Source of the DNA: Actinomycetales bacterium SN12
GTDB taxonomy: Bacteria; Actinomycetota; Actinomycetes; Actinomycetales; Microbacteriaceae
Assembly (NCBI GenBank): GCA_002837415.1
Contig: PJCV01000008.1
Coordinates: forward strand, 1-64,000
Direction: 5' to 3'
DNA: 64,000 nucleotides
The translations under genes and the position numbers were made by a program. The first letter of the stretch is position 1. Every line of letters starts with the position of its first letter. This document shows, piece after piece, positions 1 to 7,957 of the stretch. The notes under the pieces are model-generated. The model saw nothing but the letters and a program-made list of their open reading frames with translations. It did not search any database and was not told where the DNA came from.

Positions 1-56
1 GAAGGGGAAGGGGCCAGGGCGGGGGCGGGGAGGATTTGGGGGAGAGGGGCGGATGC
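1..56 (+). other. G-rich purine-biased tract upstream of the L10 leader
   Basis: The first about 50 bases are dominated by runs of three to five G on the plus strand (around 4-7, 10-13, 17-19, 21-25, 27-30, 38-42 and 46-49) and contain no credible ORF. Such spacing is compatible with a G-quadruplex, but that is inference from base composition only. It overlaps the putative -35 of the rplJ promoter. Confidence 0.4.
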
Positions 57-64
57 CGTACAGT
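36..64 (+). promoter_or_regulatory. Putative rplJ-rplL promoter
   Basis: A TTGGGG at 36-41 and a TACAGT at 59-64 are separated by 17 bases, a good sigma-A-type arrangement. Transcription would start near 71, exactly where the conserved part of the L10 leader begins. Confidence 0.45.
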
Positions 65-70
65 TGGGCG

Positions 71-192
71 TAACCGAAGACCGCCGGTCATCGTCGTGTG
101 CGAACAGGACGATCGAAGCACTGCTCAGCAGGGGCCCGCGCAGGTGTGCGAATACTTCTCGAAGCTCCGTGCGCTTGCGCCGGAGCTTTTCT
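71..192 (+). promoter_or_regulatory. L10 ribosomal protein leader with attenuator-like hairpin
   Basis: The segment starts with the conserved-looking TAACCGAAGACCGCCGGTC of actinobacterial L10 leaders. ATCGTC at 90-95 can pair with GACGAT at 108-113. It ends with a strong hairpin: AGCTCCG at 163-169 pairs with CGGAGCT at 181-187, extended by GCGC/GCGC around a TT loop and followed by TTTTC. L10(L12)4 is known to bind such leaders and repress its own operon; the terminal hairpin suggests premature termination as the mechanism here (inference). Confidence 0.75.
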
Positions 193-259
193 CATGTCGT
201 GGGGCGGTCGAGGTCGACGTCCCGCATCCGCGTGGCGTCCGTACACGTAAGGAGTGACC

Positions 260-748
260 ATGGCGCAGAAGGATGCAACGGTTGCCGAGCTCACGAAGTC
301 TTTCGAGAACTCGAACGCCGTCCTGCTGACCGAGTACCGCGGTCTGACGGTTGCCCAGCTCAAGGAGCTGCGCACCAACATCCGTCAGGACGCGGAGTAC
401 GCCGTGGTGAAGAACACGCTGACCAAGATCGCCGCGAACAACGCGGGGATCACGTCGCTGGACGAGGACCTCAAGGGCCCCTCGGCTGTGGCGTTCGTGC
501 ACGGTGACTTCGTCGCCACTGCCAAGGCTCTGCGTGACTTCGCCAAGGCCAACCCGCTTCTCGTGATCAAGGGCGGCGTCTTCGAGGGCAACGCCCTCGA
601 TGCCGACGAGGTCAACAAGTACGCCTCGCTCGAGAGCCGTGAGGTTCTGCTGGCGAAGGCTGCGGGCATGATGAAGGCGACGATGGGCAAGGCTGCCGCC
701 ACCATCGACGCGCTTCGCGAAAAGCTGGAGACCGCAGAGGCCGCGTGA
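260..748 (+). CDS. rplJ: 50S ribosomal protein L10
   Basis: L10 forms the base of the ribosomal stalk and carries the L7/L12 dimers. The protein starts [20 protein letters not shown] and has the usual L10 hallmarks: the [15 protein letters not shown] segment, the VVKNTL RNA-binding region, and a C-terminal alanine-rich helix that docks L12. ATG 260 is chosen because AAGGAG lies at 249-254; an in-frame GTG at 254 would overlap that ribosome binding site. Length (162 aa) is normal. It is followed after 49 bases by rplL, the standard rplJL operon, and is preceded by an autoregulatory leader. No oddities. Confidence 0.97.
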   Translation: MAQKDATVAELTKSFENSNAVLLTEYRGLTVAQLKELRTNIRQDAEYAVVKNTLTKIAANNAGITSLDEDLKGPSAVAFVHGDFVATAKALRDFAKANPLLVIKGGVFEGNALDADEVNKYASLESREVLLAKAAGMMKATMGKAAATIDALREKLETAEAA

Positions 749-797
749 GCGACCGGCGATTTCCTCACACAAACCCCATTCATTAGGAGAAAACATC

Positions 798-1181
798 ATG
801 GCGAAGCTTTCCACTGAGGAACTGCTGGAGCAGTTCGCAGGCCTCACCCTCGTCGAGCTCAGCGATTTCGTGAAGGCGTTCGAGGAGAAGTTCGACGTCA
901 CCGCGGCTGCCCCGGTCGCCGTTGCCGGCGCTGCCGGTGGCGCTGGCGCTGCTGAGGCCGAGGAGGAGAAGGACTCGTTCGACGTCGTCCTCGAGGCCGC
1001 CGGTGACAAGAAGATCCAGGTCATCAAGACGGTCCGCGAGCTCACCTCGCTGGGCCTCGGCGAGGCCAAGGCCGTCGTCGACGGTGCTCCGAAGGCCGTC
1101 CTCGAGGGCGCCAACAAGGAGACCGCCGAGAAGGCGAAGGAGGCCCTGGAGGCCGCCGGCGCCACGGTCACCCTCAAGTAA
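798..1181 (+). CDS. rplL: 50S ribosomal protein L7/L12
   Basis: L7/L12 is the multi-copy stalk protein that recruits translation factors. The 127-aa sequence has the N-terminal dimerisation helix ([20 protein letters not shown]), an alanine/glycine-rich hinge near residues 36-52, and the conserved C-terminal factor-binding domain ([20 protein letters not shown], then [11 protein letters not shown] at the end). TAGGAG lies 8 bases before ATG 798. It is cotranscribed with rplJ and ends just before a strong hairpin terminator. Normal in length and composition. Confidence 0.98.
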   Translation: MAKLSTEELLEQFAGLTLVELSDFVKAFEEKFDVTAAAPVAVAGAAGGAGAAEAEEEKDSFDVVLEAAGDKKIQVIKTVRELTSLGLGEAKAVVDGAPKAVLEGANKETAEKAKEALEAAGATVTLK

Positions 1182-1199
1182 TTCACGCCTCACCGCGTA

Positions 1200-1233
1200 C
1201 AGAAGGCCCCCGGTTCACGCCGGGGGCCTTCTG
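1200..1233. terminator. Bidirectional terminator between rplL and the lacI-type gene
   Basis: A perfect 14-bp stem (CAGAAGGCCCCCGG at 1200-1213 with its complement at 1220-1233) closes a TTCACG loop. It lies between the convergent ends of rplL (1181) and the regulator (1265) and can serve both; there is no long T tract, as is usual in actinobacteria. Confidence 0.85.
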
Positions 1234-1264
1234 CCGTCTCAGGTTCTGCTGCCGGGCGGGTGCG

Positions 1265-2272
1265 CTACGGCCGCGGCACCGCGGTCGACGAGCGGACGAC
1301 CATCTCCGAAGCCACGGACAGCTGCTCGGCCGGCGCGTCCGGAGCATCCATCCTGCGCAGCAGCAGCTCGACCGCGGCGAGCCCCTGCATCCGCGGCCTC
1401 TGCCGCACCGTCGTCAGCGAGAACATCTCCGCGTGAGCGTGGTCGTCGATGCCGACCACGCTCAGCTCCGCCGGCACAGACAGCCCGAGGCGCCTGGCGG
1501 CGATGATGCCGCCGATCGCCGCCTCGTCGCACACCGCGACGAACGCCGTCGGGCGGTTCTGGCGATCCCCGAGCATGCGCACGCCAGCCTCGTATCCGCC
1601 GGGCGTCGTCGAGTCGCCAGGCGCATGCCTGACGGCCGCCTCCGGCGACGCGGCCGCCATGGCGGCACGGTAGCCGCGCAGCCGCTGCGCGTCGCCGTAG
1701 GCGTGGGTCGCCGCGTCCTCACGGCCGCCGAGGAACGCGATATCGCGATGTCCGAGGTCGATGAGGTGCTCGGTCGCGATGCGGGCCGCGGCCTCGTCGT
1801 CGATCGCGACCGAGCTGTTCTCCTCGCGGTAGGCGCCGACGCTCACCAGCGGGGATCTGACCCGGACCAGACGCGACAGCTCGTGGGTGCTGGGCTGGAT
1901 GCCGACGGCGATGATCCCGTCGAGTCGGCGGCGGGGGAGCACATCGGAGAAGAGCCGGGCCCGCTCATCCGAGCCCTCCTGGATTCCGTAGAGCACCAGA
2001 TCCTGTCCGGCATCCAGCAGCCCCTCCTGGATCCCCGCGAGCAGCTCTGCGAAGAACCATCGGTCGAGCGCGGGCATGATCACGCCGACCGACAGCGAGC
2101 GTCCTGTGGCGAGGGTCGTCGCCGAGGAGTGGGCGACGTAGTGCAGCTCGCGCGCGGCGGATCGCACTCGCTCGCGCGTGTCGGCCGAGACATAGCCGCC
2201 GCCGCTCAGCGCACGGCTCGCCGTGGCCTTGGAGACGCCGGCTCTCGCGGCGACATCGGCGATCGTGCTCAT
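1265..2272 (-). CDS. LacI family transcriptional regulator
   Basis: A 335-aa sugar-responsive repressor. Residues 1-55 form the LacI helix-turn-helix and hinge (TIADVAARAGVSKATASRAL), followed by a periplasmic-binding-protein-like effector domain (LSVGVIMPALDRWFFAELLAGI; GYEAGVRMLG; VVGIDDHAHAEMFSLTTVRQ). ATG 2272 is preceded on its strand by GAGGAG. It is divergent from the ABC importer starting at 2519, and the 246-bp spacer holds several palindromes of LacI-operator type, so it is most likely the local repressor of the importer and of itself. The effector sugar cannot be read from sequence; an alpha-glucoside or oligosaccharide is inferred from the importer. Confidence 0.9.
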   Translation of the reverse strand: MSTIADVAARAGVSKATASRALSGGGYVSADTRERVRSAARELHYVAHSSATTLATGRSLSVGVIMPALDRWFFAELLAGIQEGLLDAGQDLVLYGIQEGSDERARLFSDVLPRRRLDGIIAVGIQPSTHELSRLVRVRSPLVSVGAYREENSSVAIDDEAAARIATEHLIDLGHRDIAFLGGREDAATHAYGDAQRLRGYRAAMAAASPEAAVRHAPGDSTTPGGYEAGVRMLGDRQNRPTAFVAVCDEAAIGGIIAARRLGLSVPAELSVVGIDDHAHAEMFSLTTVRQRPRMQGLAAVELLLRRMDAPDAPAEQLSVASEMVVRSSTAVPRP

Positions 2273-2322
2273 GGGGCTCCTCGAGTCGGCTCCGTCAGGC
2301 TACCCGGCATCCGACGTGGAAG

Positions 2323-2334
2323 GGAACCGGTTCC
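2323..2334. promoter_or_regulatory. Palindromic operator GGAACCGGTTCC (box 1)
   Basis: A perfect 12-bp palindrome with the central CG step typical of LacI-family operators. It lies 50 bp upstream of the regulator start codon, and a near copy (GGAATCGGTTCC) sits at 2447-2458 before the importer gene, making this motif the best candidate for the neighbouring regulator. Confidence 0.65.
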
Positions 2335-2345
2335 ACGCGCTACAC

Positions 2346-2363
2346 TTTGGGAGCGCTCCCAAA
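2346..2363. promoter_or_regulatory. CebR-like palindrome TTTGGGAGCGCTCCCAAA
   Basis: A perfect 18-bp palindrome whose core TGGGAGCGCTCCCA is identical to the operator known for CebR, the cello-oligosaccharide repressor of Streptomyces. It occupies the middle of the divergent promoter region. It may be read by the local LacI protein or by a second LacI-family regulator encoded elsewhere. Confidence 0.7.
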
Positions 2364-2378
2364 GCCGTGATCACGTAT

Positions 2379-2393
2379 GCACAACGGTTGTGC
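2379..2393. promoter_or_regulatory. Inverted repeat GCACAACGGTTGTGC
   Basis: A perfect 7-1-7 inverted repeat, a third palindrome type in the same spacer. It is a plausible operator; the binding protein is unknown. Confidence 0.5.
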
Positions 2394-2446
2394 GGTTGTC
2401 TCCGCGTGGCATTGTGCCGGGGCGCCCAGGGCAAGTAGGTTGTCCT

Positions 2447-2458
2447 GGAATCGGTTCC
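2447..2458. promoter_or_regulatory. Operator GGAATCGGTTCC (box 2)
   Basis: Differs by one base from the palindrome at 2323-2334 and lies 61 bp upstream of the importer lipoprotein start, where a bound repressor could block transcription. The pair, about 124 bp centre to centre, could also allow looping (inference). Confidence 0.55.
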
Positions 2459-2518
2459 TCAACGCTGCGGATTCTCCGCCGAACGAGGTCCGGAACACCC
2501 TGGAAGAGGAGAAATCAC

Positions 2519-3853
2519 ATGGCTCTGTCACAGCGATACCGCCTGCTTGCTCCCCTCGCACTGCTCGGCGCGACTGCGATCGCCCTGGCCGGCTGCGCGG
2601 AGGCCTCATCGGGAGGGGGCGATGACGGCAACGTCGAAGGCAAGACCGTCCGCATCTCCGGAGGCATCACGGGAGGCGAGGCTGATGCACTGAACAAGTC
2701 CTTCGAGTCCTTCGAGAAGGACACCGGCATCAAGGTCGAGTACACCGGCGACAAGGGCTTCGAAGGCAACATCGTCACCAAGGTGACCGGTGGCGACGCA
2801 CCCGACATCGCGATCGTCCCGCAGCCGGGTCTGCTGAAGACGCTGGTCGAGACCGGCAAGGTCACCGAGGCTCCTGACGCGGTGTCGAAGGCCGTCGACG
2901 AGAACTGGTCGGAATCGTGGAAGGAGATCGGCACGTTCGACGACACGTTCTACGCGGCGCCGATGCTCGCCAACCTGAAGGGCTACATCTGGTACTCGCC
3001 CGCCAAGTTCAAGGAGTGGGGCGTCGAGACGCCCAAGACCTGGGACGAGATGATCGCGCTCACCGACACGATCCGCGAGAAGACGGGTGCCGCCCCCTGG
3101 TGCGCCGGGTTCGCCTCGGGTGACGCATCGGGCTGGCCCGGAACGGACTGGGTCGAGGACCTGGTGCTGCGCACCGCCGGCGCTGATGTCTACGACGACT
3201 GGGCTTCAGGCGACGTGGAGTTCACCGACCCCCAGATCAAGAAGGCGTTCGACGCGGTCGGCACCATCCTGCTGAACCCGGACTACGTCAACGCCGGCTT
3301 CGGCGACGTGAAGAGCATCAACTCCACCGCGTTCGGTGACGTCGCGGCCAAGGTGGCCGACGGCAGCTGCGCGCTGACCCACCAGGCGTCGTTCCTCTCG
3401 GCGAACTTCCTCGATGTGAAGAACGCCGACGGAGAGACCCCCGAGGTAGCCCCCGACGGCGACGTGTACGCGTTCATCATGCCGGGCATGACCGAGGGCG
3501 AGCTGCAGGTCGAGGGTGGCGGCGAGTTCGTCGCCGGCTTCAACGACAACGCGGCGACCCAGCAGGTGCTCGAGTTCATGGCGTCCGCCGAGTTCGCCGA
3601 CGCACGCGTCAAGCTCGGCGGCGTCATCTCCGCCAACAAGAACGCCGACGCGAGCCTCGCGAGCAGCGAGTTCCTCCAGGAGGCGATGAAGGTCGTGCAG
3701 GAGCAGGGCGAGAACGTCTTCCGCTTCGACGCGTCCGACCTCATGCCGTCCACGGTCGGCTCGGGCTCGTTCTGGAAGGGCATGGTCGACTGGATCGACG
3801 GCAAGGACACCGACCAGGTGCTGAGCGACATCCAGGCAGGCTACGAGAACTAG
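2519..3853 (+). CDS. Sugar ABC transporter substrate-binding lipoprotein (AglE-like)
   Basis: The extracytoplasmic receptor of the importer encoded by the next two genes. The 444-aa protein has a lipoprotein signal peptide with lipobox LAGC (residues 23-26), so it is anchored outside the membrane. The mature part is a family 1 solute-binding fold (DTGIKVEYTGDKGFEGNIV; GGDAPDIAIVPQPG). The PWCAGFASGDASGWPGTDWV stretch resembles alpha-glucoside binders of the AglE group, which suggests an alpha-glucoside or related oligosaccharide. ATG 2519 follows GGAAGAGGAG at 2502-2511; the reading frame is open far upstream but that part lies antisense to the regulator and is not coding. Preceded by several LacI-type operators. 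Confidence 0.92.
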   Translation: MALSQRYRLLAPLALLGATAIALAGCAEASSGGGDDGNVEGKTVRISGGITGGEADALNKSFESFEKDTGIKVEYTGDKGFEGNIVTKVTGGDAPDIAIVPQPGLLKTLVETGKVTEAPDAVSKAVDENWSESWKEIGTFDDTFYAAPMLANLKGYIWYSPAKFKEWGVETPKTWDEMIALTDTIREKTGAAPWCAGFASGDASGWPGTDWVEDLVLRTAGADVYDDWASGDVEFTDPQIKKAFDAVGTILLNPDYVNAGFGDVKSINSTAFGDVAAKVADGSCALTHQASFLSANFLDVKNADGETPEVAPDGDVYAFIMPGMTEGELQVEGGGEFVAGFNDNAATQQVLEFMASAEFADARVKLGGVISANKNADASLASSEFLQEAMKVVQEQGENVFRFDASDLMPSTVGSGSFWKGMVDWIDGKDTDQVLSDIQAGYEN

Positions 3854-3890
3854 TCGGTCGCGCTGGTCTGAGCGCAATCCGCTGGTGAAG

Positions 3891-3920
3891 GCGGGGTCGG
3901 GCAGCGATGCCCGACCCCGC
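3891..3920 (+). terminator. Intercistronic hairpin after the binding-protein gene
   Basis: GCGGGGTCGGGCA (3891-3903) pairs perfectly with 3908-3920 around a GCGA loop. Placed between the binding-protein gene and the first permease, it probably acts as a partial terminator or RNA stabiliser, giving more binding protein than permease, as in many sugar ABC operons. Confidence 0.65.
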
Positions 3921-3943
3921 ATCCGTACTCAGAAGGGGATCCC

Positions 3944-5287
3944 ATGTCACTGCTGACAGTCGACGAGGACAAGGACACGGCGGAACTGCCGAAGACAACG
4001 CACGGGGTGGATGCCAGAGGGCGCCGGATCACGCAGATCGTGGTCATCGCCGGCTTCGTCCTCGTCGTCGCGATGCTGTTCCTGCTCATCATCTCGGCAC
4101 CGGTCGAAGACCCCGCGCGCATCGCGCTGGGCCCGGTGTCACTGAACAACTTCTTCCTGTGGCTGGGCGGGCTTCATCCCCTGGCGCAGATCCCCGCCGT
4201 GCTGCTGGTCTTCGGCGTGGTGGTCGGCATCGTGCTCGTGCTCATCGAGTACGCGCCGCGTCCCGGCAGGGGCTATTTCATCATGCGACTCGTCGCATGC
4301 CTCGTCATCCCCGTGCTCGCGCTGCTGCTGCTTCGGCCCTACTCGAACGCCGTGCTGTACGTCGTCGCGATCGCGCTGCTCTCGGGCGCTCTGCTCTTCT
4401 TCGCGGACTACCGCTCGCGGCAGGGCGCCGGCTACCTGTTCCAACTGATCCTGTTCATGGCGCCCGCGGCGATCATGCTGCTGCTGGGACTCATCTACCC
4501 GGCCATCGCCACCTTCGCGAAGTCGTTCTTCGACAAGCGCGGCGAGGAGTTCGTCGGGCTCGACAACTACATCTGGGTGTTCACGAACCCGGTCGGCACC
4601 TGGTCGGTGATCAACACGCTGATCTGGGCGCTGCTCGCCCCCACCATCTCGGTCGCCTTCGGCCTCGCCTACGCCGTCTTCATCGATCGCGCGCGCGGCG
4701 AGAAGGTGCTGAAGGTGCTGGTGTTCATGCCCGTCGCCATCTCGTTCGTCGGCGCCGGCATCATCTGGAAGTTCATGTACGACTACCGCCAGGGCGACCA
4801 GCTGGGTCTGCTCAACGCGATCGTCACGATGTTCGGCGGTGAGCCGGTGAACTGGCTGGCCGTCGAGCCGCTGATCAACACGTTCATGCTGCTGATCGTC
4901 TTCATCTGGACCCAGACCGGCTTCGCGATGGTGATCCTCTCGGCCGCCATCAAGGCCGTCCCCGCTGAGCAGCTCGAGGCCGCTGAGCTCGACGGCACGA
5001 ACGCCTGGCAGCGGTTCTGGAACGTCACCGTCCCCGGCATCCGCTCGTCGCTGATCGTCGTGCTGACCACCATCACGATCATGTCGCTGAAGGTGTACGA
5101 CATCGTCGCGGTCATGACCGGCGGTCGCGACAACACCACCGTCCTCGGCTTCGAGATGGTCAACCAGCAGCAGCGCTTCCAGAGCTACGGGCACTCGTCC
5201 GCGCTCGCCGTCGTGCTGTTCATCTTCGTGCTGCCCCTGATCATCTACAACGCCCGGTCGCTGACCAAGCAGAGGGAGATCCGCTGA
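3944..5287 (+). CDS. Sugar ABC transporter permease (AglF/MalF-like, extended N-terminus)
   Basis: The first membrane subunit of the importer, 447 aa. The C-terminal about 290 residues are a standard binding-protein-dependent permease with the EAA loop (EQLEAAELDGTNAWQRFWNV) that contacts the ATPase. The first about 160 residues contain four additional hydrophobic segments, making it longer than the usual 300-330 aa, as in MalF-type subunits. ATG 3944 follows AGAAGGGG. The stop overlaps the next start by one base (TGATG), indicating translational coupling. No nucleotide-binding subunit is encoded nearby. Confidence 0.92.
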   Translation: MSLLTVDEDKDTAELPKTTHGVDARGRRITQIVVIAGFVLVVAMLFLLIISAPVEDPARIALGPVSLNNFFLWLGGLHPLAQIPAVLLVFGVVVGIVLVLIEYAPRPGRGYFIMRLVACLVIPVLALLLLRPYSNAVLYVVAIALLSGALLFFADYRSRQGAGYLFQLILFMAPAAIMLLLGLIYPAIATFAKSFFDKRGEEFVGLDNYIWVFTNPVGTWSVINTLIWALLAPTISVAFGLAYAVFIDRARGEKVLKVLVFMPVAISFVGAGIIWKFMYDYRQGDQLGLLNAIVTMFGGEPVNWLAVEPLINTFMLLIVFIWTQTGFAMVILSAAIKAVPAEQLEAAELDGTNAWQRFWNVTVPGIRSSLIVVLTTITIMSLKVYDIVAVMTGGRDNTTVLGFEMVNQQQRFQSYGHSSALAVVLFIFVLPLIIYNARSLTKQREIR

Positions 5288-6255
5288 TGAGCGCCACAGA
5301 AGCCATCGTCCGCGACACGCGCACGAAGCGTCAGGTCGCGCGCGACACCCGCCGCAACGAGGCGGTCGCCCACAAGAAGCTCACCTCGAAGGGGGCGACG
5401 ATCGCCGCGGTCATCATCGCGGTGTTCTGGACCATCCCCACCTTCGGGCTCTTCGTCACGTCGTTCCGCCCCGGTGCCGACACGCAGTCGACCGGATGGT
5501 GGACGGCGTTCACGAACCCGGAGTTCACGCTCGAGAACTACTCAGAGGCGCTCAACGCCGGCGGCACCTCGACCACGCTCGCCACGGCCTTCATCAACTC
5601 GCTGGCGATCACGGTGCCGGCCACGGTGTTCCCGATCGTGATCGCGGCGCTCGCGGCCTACGCGTTCGCGTGGATCGACTTCAAGGGTCGCAACCTGCTG
5701 TTCGTGTTCGTGTTCGCCCTGCAGATCGTGCCGCTGCAGATGGCCCTGGTGCCGCTGCTGAGCCTGTTCTCGGAGGGCCTCACGATCAACGATGTGATGG
5801 TCTTCCCGGGGCTCACGCTCAACGATGTCGACTTCAGCTTCGCCCGCGTGTGGATCGCTCACGCGATCTTCGCCCTGCCGCTGGCGACGTTCATGCTGCA
5901 CAACTTCATCGCCGAGATCCCCGGTGACATCGTCGAGGCCGCGCGCGTCGACGGGGCGGGACACGGTCAGGTGTTCTTCCGCATCATCCTGCCGCTGGCG
6001 ATGCCGGCCATCGCCTCGTTCGGCATCTTCCAGTTCCTCTGGGTGTGGAACGACCTGCTGGTCGCGACGATCTTCGCATCGCCCGGCGCGCTGCCGATCA
6101 CCCAGGCGCTGAACTCGCTGTCGGGAACCTGGGGCAACCGCTGGTTCCTGCAGTCGGCCGGAACCTTCATCTCGATCATCGTCCCGCTGATCGTGTTCTT
6201 CGCCCTGCAGCGGTTCTTCGTGCGCGGCCTGCTCGCCGGAGCGACGAAGGGCTGA
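5287..6255 (+). CDS. Sugar ABC transporter permease (AglG/MalG-like)
   Basis: The second membrane subunit, 322 aa with six predicted transmembrane segments and an EAA loop (IPGDIVEAARVDGAGHGQVF). The N-terminus is cytoplasmic and basic (TRTKRQVARDTRRNEA), then the first membrane helix begins near residue 38. The gene overlaps the upstream permease by one base and ends just before a strong hairpin terminator, so it closes the operon. In actinobacteria such importers usually share a single ATPase (MsiK/UgpC type) encoded elsewhere, which explains the missing ATPase gene here (inference). Confidence 0.93.
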   Translation: MSATEAIVRDTRTKRQVARDTRRNEAVAHKKLTSKGATIAAVIIAVFWTIPTFGLFVTSFRPGADTQSTGWWTAFTNPEFTLENYSEALNAGGTSTTLATAFINSLAITVPATVFPIVIAALAAYAFAWIDFKGRNLLFVFVFALQIVPLQMALVPLLSLFSEGLTINDVMVFPGLTLNDVDFSFARVWIAHAIFALPLATFMLHNFIAEIPGDIVEAARVDGAGHGQVFFRIILPLAMPAIASFGIFQFLWVWNDLLVATIFASPGALPITQALNSLSGTWGNRWFLQSAGTFISIIVPLIVFFALQRFFVRGLLAGATKG

Positions 6256-6260
6256 CCTCG

Positions 6261-6283
6261 GACCGGCTCTCGCTGAGCCGGTC
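6261..6283. terminator. Bidirectional terminator between permease and cupin genes
   Basis: GACCGGCTC (6261-6269) pairs with GAGCCGGTC (6275-6283) around TCGCT. It lies exactly between the convergent stops at 6255 and 6284. Confidence 0.75.
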
Positions 6284-6616
6284 TCAGCGCAGCAGCACGA
6301 GAAGGACGTGCGACGGCTGATCTGCTTCAAGCTCGTGCAGGACCCCGGCGGTGACGGTGATCGTCCCGCCGGGGGAGAGCACGTGCTCCGTCCCCGCGAC
6401 CCGGAACCGGATGCCGCCGGCGACGACCTGCACGAGGATGGGCACCGGCGCGCGGTGCTCGCGCATGACCGAACCTGCGTCCATCGTCAGCATCCGGATC
6501 TTGTACCCGTCCCCGTCGACCACGCGGTGCGGGCGCACCCGCCCCGGGTCGACCGGGTGCGCCTGGACGAGATCGGCGGCCGAAGCGCCCAGAAGGAGAA
6601 AGGGATCGACGCTCAT
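6284..6616 (-). CDS. Cupin domain-containing protein
   Basis: A small 110-aa single-domain cupin (small beta-barrel). Recognisable parts are the first cupin motif region around MREHRAPVPILVQVVAGGIR and the second PGGTITVTAGVLHELEAD, ending in a beta strand (PSHVLLVLL). Metal-ligand histidines are partly present, so a metal-binding or sensing role is possible, but substrate and function cannot be assigned. The start at 6616 is supported by TAATCT at 6623-6628 on its strand, six bases before the ATG, the leaderless arrangement seen for many genes here. It is divergent from the PAP2 gene with only 38 bp between them. Confidence 0.75.
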   Translation of the reverse strand: MSVDPFLLLGASAADLVQAHPVDPGRVRPHRVVDGDGYKIRMLTMDAGSVMREHRAPVPILVQVVAGGIRFRVAGTEHVLSPGGTITVTAGVLHELEADQPSHVLLVLLR

Positions 6617-6654
6617 AGCCGAAGATTAGCGCGGTCACGGGGCACAATGGGACG

Positions 6655-7320
6655 ATGAGAAGACGCACGCTGCTCATCGCCGGAAGCGCGACGCTCACGC
6701 TCGCCGCCTTACTCGGCGTGCTCGTGGTGCTGCTTCCTCGGGGCGCGACGATCGGGCTCGACGTGTTCTGGAACGACTTCATGTCGCACGTACGGCAGAA
6801 CTGGATGCTGTCGGCCGCGTACCTGCTGAACTGGATCGGCGGGGGATGGGTGGCCATCATCCTCGTGCCGCTGCTGATCGTGCTGCTGCTCGTGCTGCTG
6901 CGCCGATGGCGCGGGGCCGTGTTCGCGGCGCTGGCGTTCGTGCTGAGTGCCGGACTGACCCAGCTGCTGAAGGAGATCTTCGCCAGGGCGCGTCCGGACG
7001 ACATGCTGGTGACTTCGGACTTCGGATCATTCCCCTCCGGGCATACCTCGAATGCGGCGACCATCGCGGTGGTGCTGTGGCTGGTCTTCCCTCGGGTGTG
7101 GATGGCGATCATCGGGGTCGTCTGGGTGGTCGTGATGGCGCTGTCGCGCACGCTTCTCGCCGTGCACTGGATCACCGACACCGTCGGGGGTGCGCTCGTC
7201 GGCGCGTCGGCTGCGCTGCTCGTCGGCGCCTTCGTGCTGAGCTGGGCGTCGCTAGGCTGGACGCCGACCCCCGACCCCGCACCGAGGAGCTCCCGTGGCG
7301 AAGACCCGTCCATACCGTGA
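6655..7320 (+). CDS. PAP2 family phosphatase, integral membrane
   Basis: A 221-aa membrane phosphatase of the type 2 phosphatidic acid phosphatase family, probably acting on lipid phosphates or undecaprenyl pyrophosphate at the outer face of the membrane. All three active-site motifs are present: KEIFARARP, PSGHTSN and SRTLLAVHWITD. Five to six hydrophobic segments surround them, the first at residues 5-29. CACAAT at 6643-6648 lies six bases before ATG 6655, suggesting a leaderless mRNA. The 3' end overlaps the next gene by 26 bases. Confidence 0.9.
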   Translation: MRRRTLLIAGSATLTLAALLGVLVVLLPRGATIGLDVFWNDFMSHVRQNWMLSAAYLLNWIGGGWVAIILVPLLIVLLLVLLRRWRGAVFAALAFVLSAGLTQLLKEIFARARPDDMLVTSDFGSFPSGHTSNAATIAVVLWLVFPRVWMAIIGVVWVVVMALSRTLLAVHWITDTVGGALVGASAALLVGAFVLSWASLGWTPTPDPAPRSSRGEDPSIP

Positions 7321-7897
7321 TGCCGATCGCGATGCGCTCTACGACATCTGCGTGAAGACGGCGGATGCCGGCGGCGACGCGACCGGCATGTTCACCGACG
7401 ACCGCCTGTGGGGTGACGTCTTCGCGGTGCCGTACGCCGTGCGGCATCCGGACCTCGCGTGGGTGGTCGAGTCGGACGACGGACGCACCGTCGGGTACAT
7501 CGTCGCGACCGACGACACGGATGCCTTCGAGCGGTGGTTCCGCGAGGAGTGGTGGCCTTCGAAGCAGAGCGCGTACCCGCTCTCCGGTGCTGCCGAGCCC
7601 ACCCGCCAGGACGGCATCATCCGCTACGCCAGCCGTCGCGCACCGGGCAGCGAGAAGCACGCGGCGGAGTATCCCGCGCACCTTCATATCGATCTGCTGC
7701 CTGAGACGCAGGGGCAGGGGCTCGGTCGCCGGCTCATCGAGACGCTCTTCGACGAGCTGAAGAGCCGGGGCGTGCGCGGACTGCACCTCGGCATGAACCC
7801 GACGAACACGGGCGCAGGCGCCTTCTATGAGCGTCTCGGCATGCACCGGCTGGAGTCGAACCCCGACACGACCATGTACGGCGTGCGCTTCACCTGA
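7295..7897 (+). CDS. GNAT family N-acetyltransferase
   Basis: A 200-aa acetyltransferase. The acetyl-CoA binding loop is clear (LHIDLLPETQGQGLGRRLIE) and is followed by the family's C-terminal NTGAGAFYERLGMHRLE. The acceptor substrate is unknown. GTG 7295 is preceded by GAGGAG and gives MAKTRPYRDADRDALYDICV, the normal start of this family; the gene therefore overlaps the PAP2 gene by 26 bases and is probably translated from the same transcript. Confidence 0.88.
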   Translation: MAKTRPYRDADRDALYDICVKTADAGGDATGMFTDDRLWGDVFAVPYAVRHPDLAWVVESDDGRTVGYIVATDDTDAFERWFREEWWPSKQSAYPLSGAAEPTRQDGIIRYASRRAPGSEKHAAEYPAHLHIDLLPETQGQGLGRRLIETLFDELKSRGVRGLHLGMNPTNTGAGAFYERLGMHRLESNPDTTMYGVRFT

Positions 7898-7957
7898 GCA
7901 GTCGGTTCTGGTCCGAAGCGACGTGCGCGATCGGATAGGATGAACAGGTTGTTTCCT

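Noticed and set aside
1433..2518. N-terminal extension of the binding-protein frame
   Set aside because: It is antisense to the lacI-type gene; the true start at 2519 has a ribosome binding site and a lipoprotein signal peptide.
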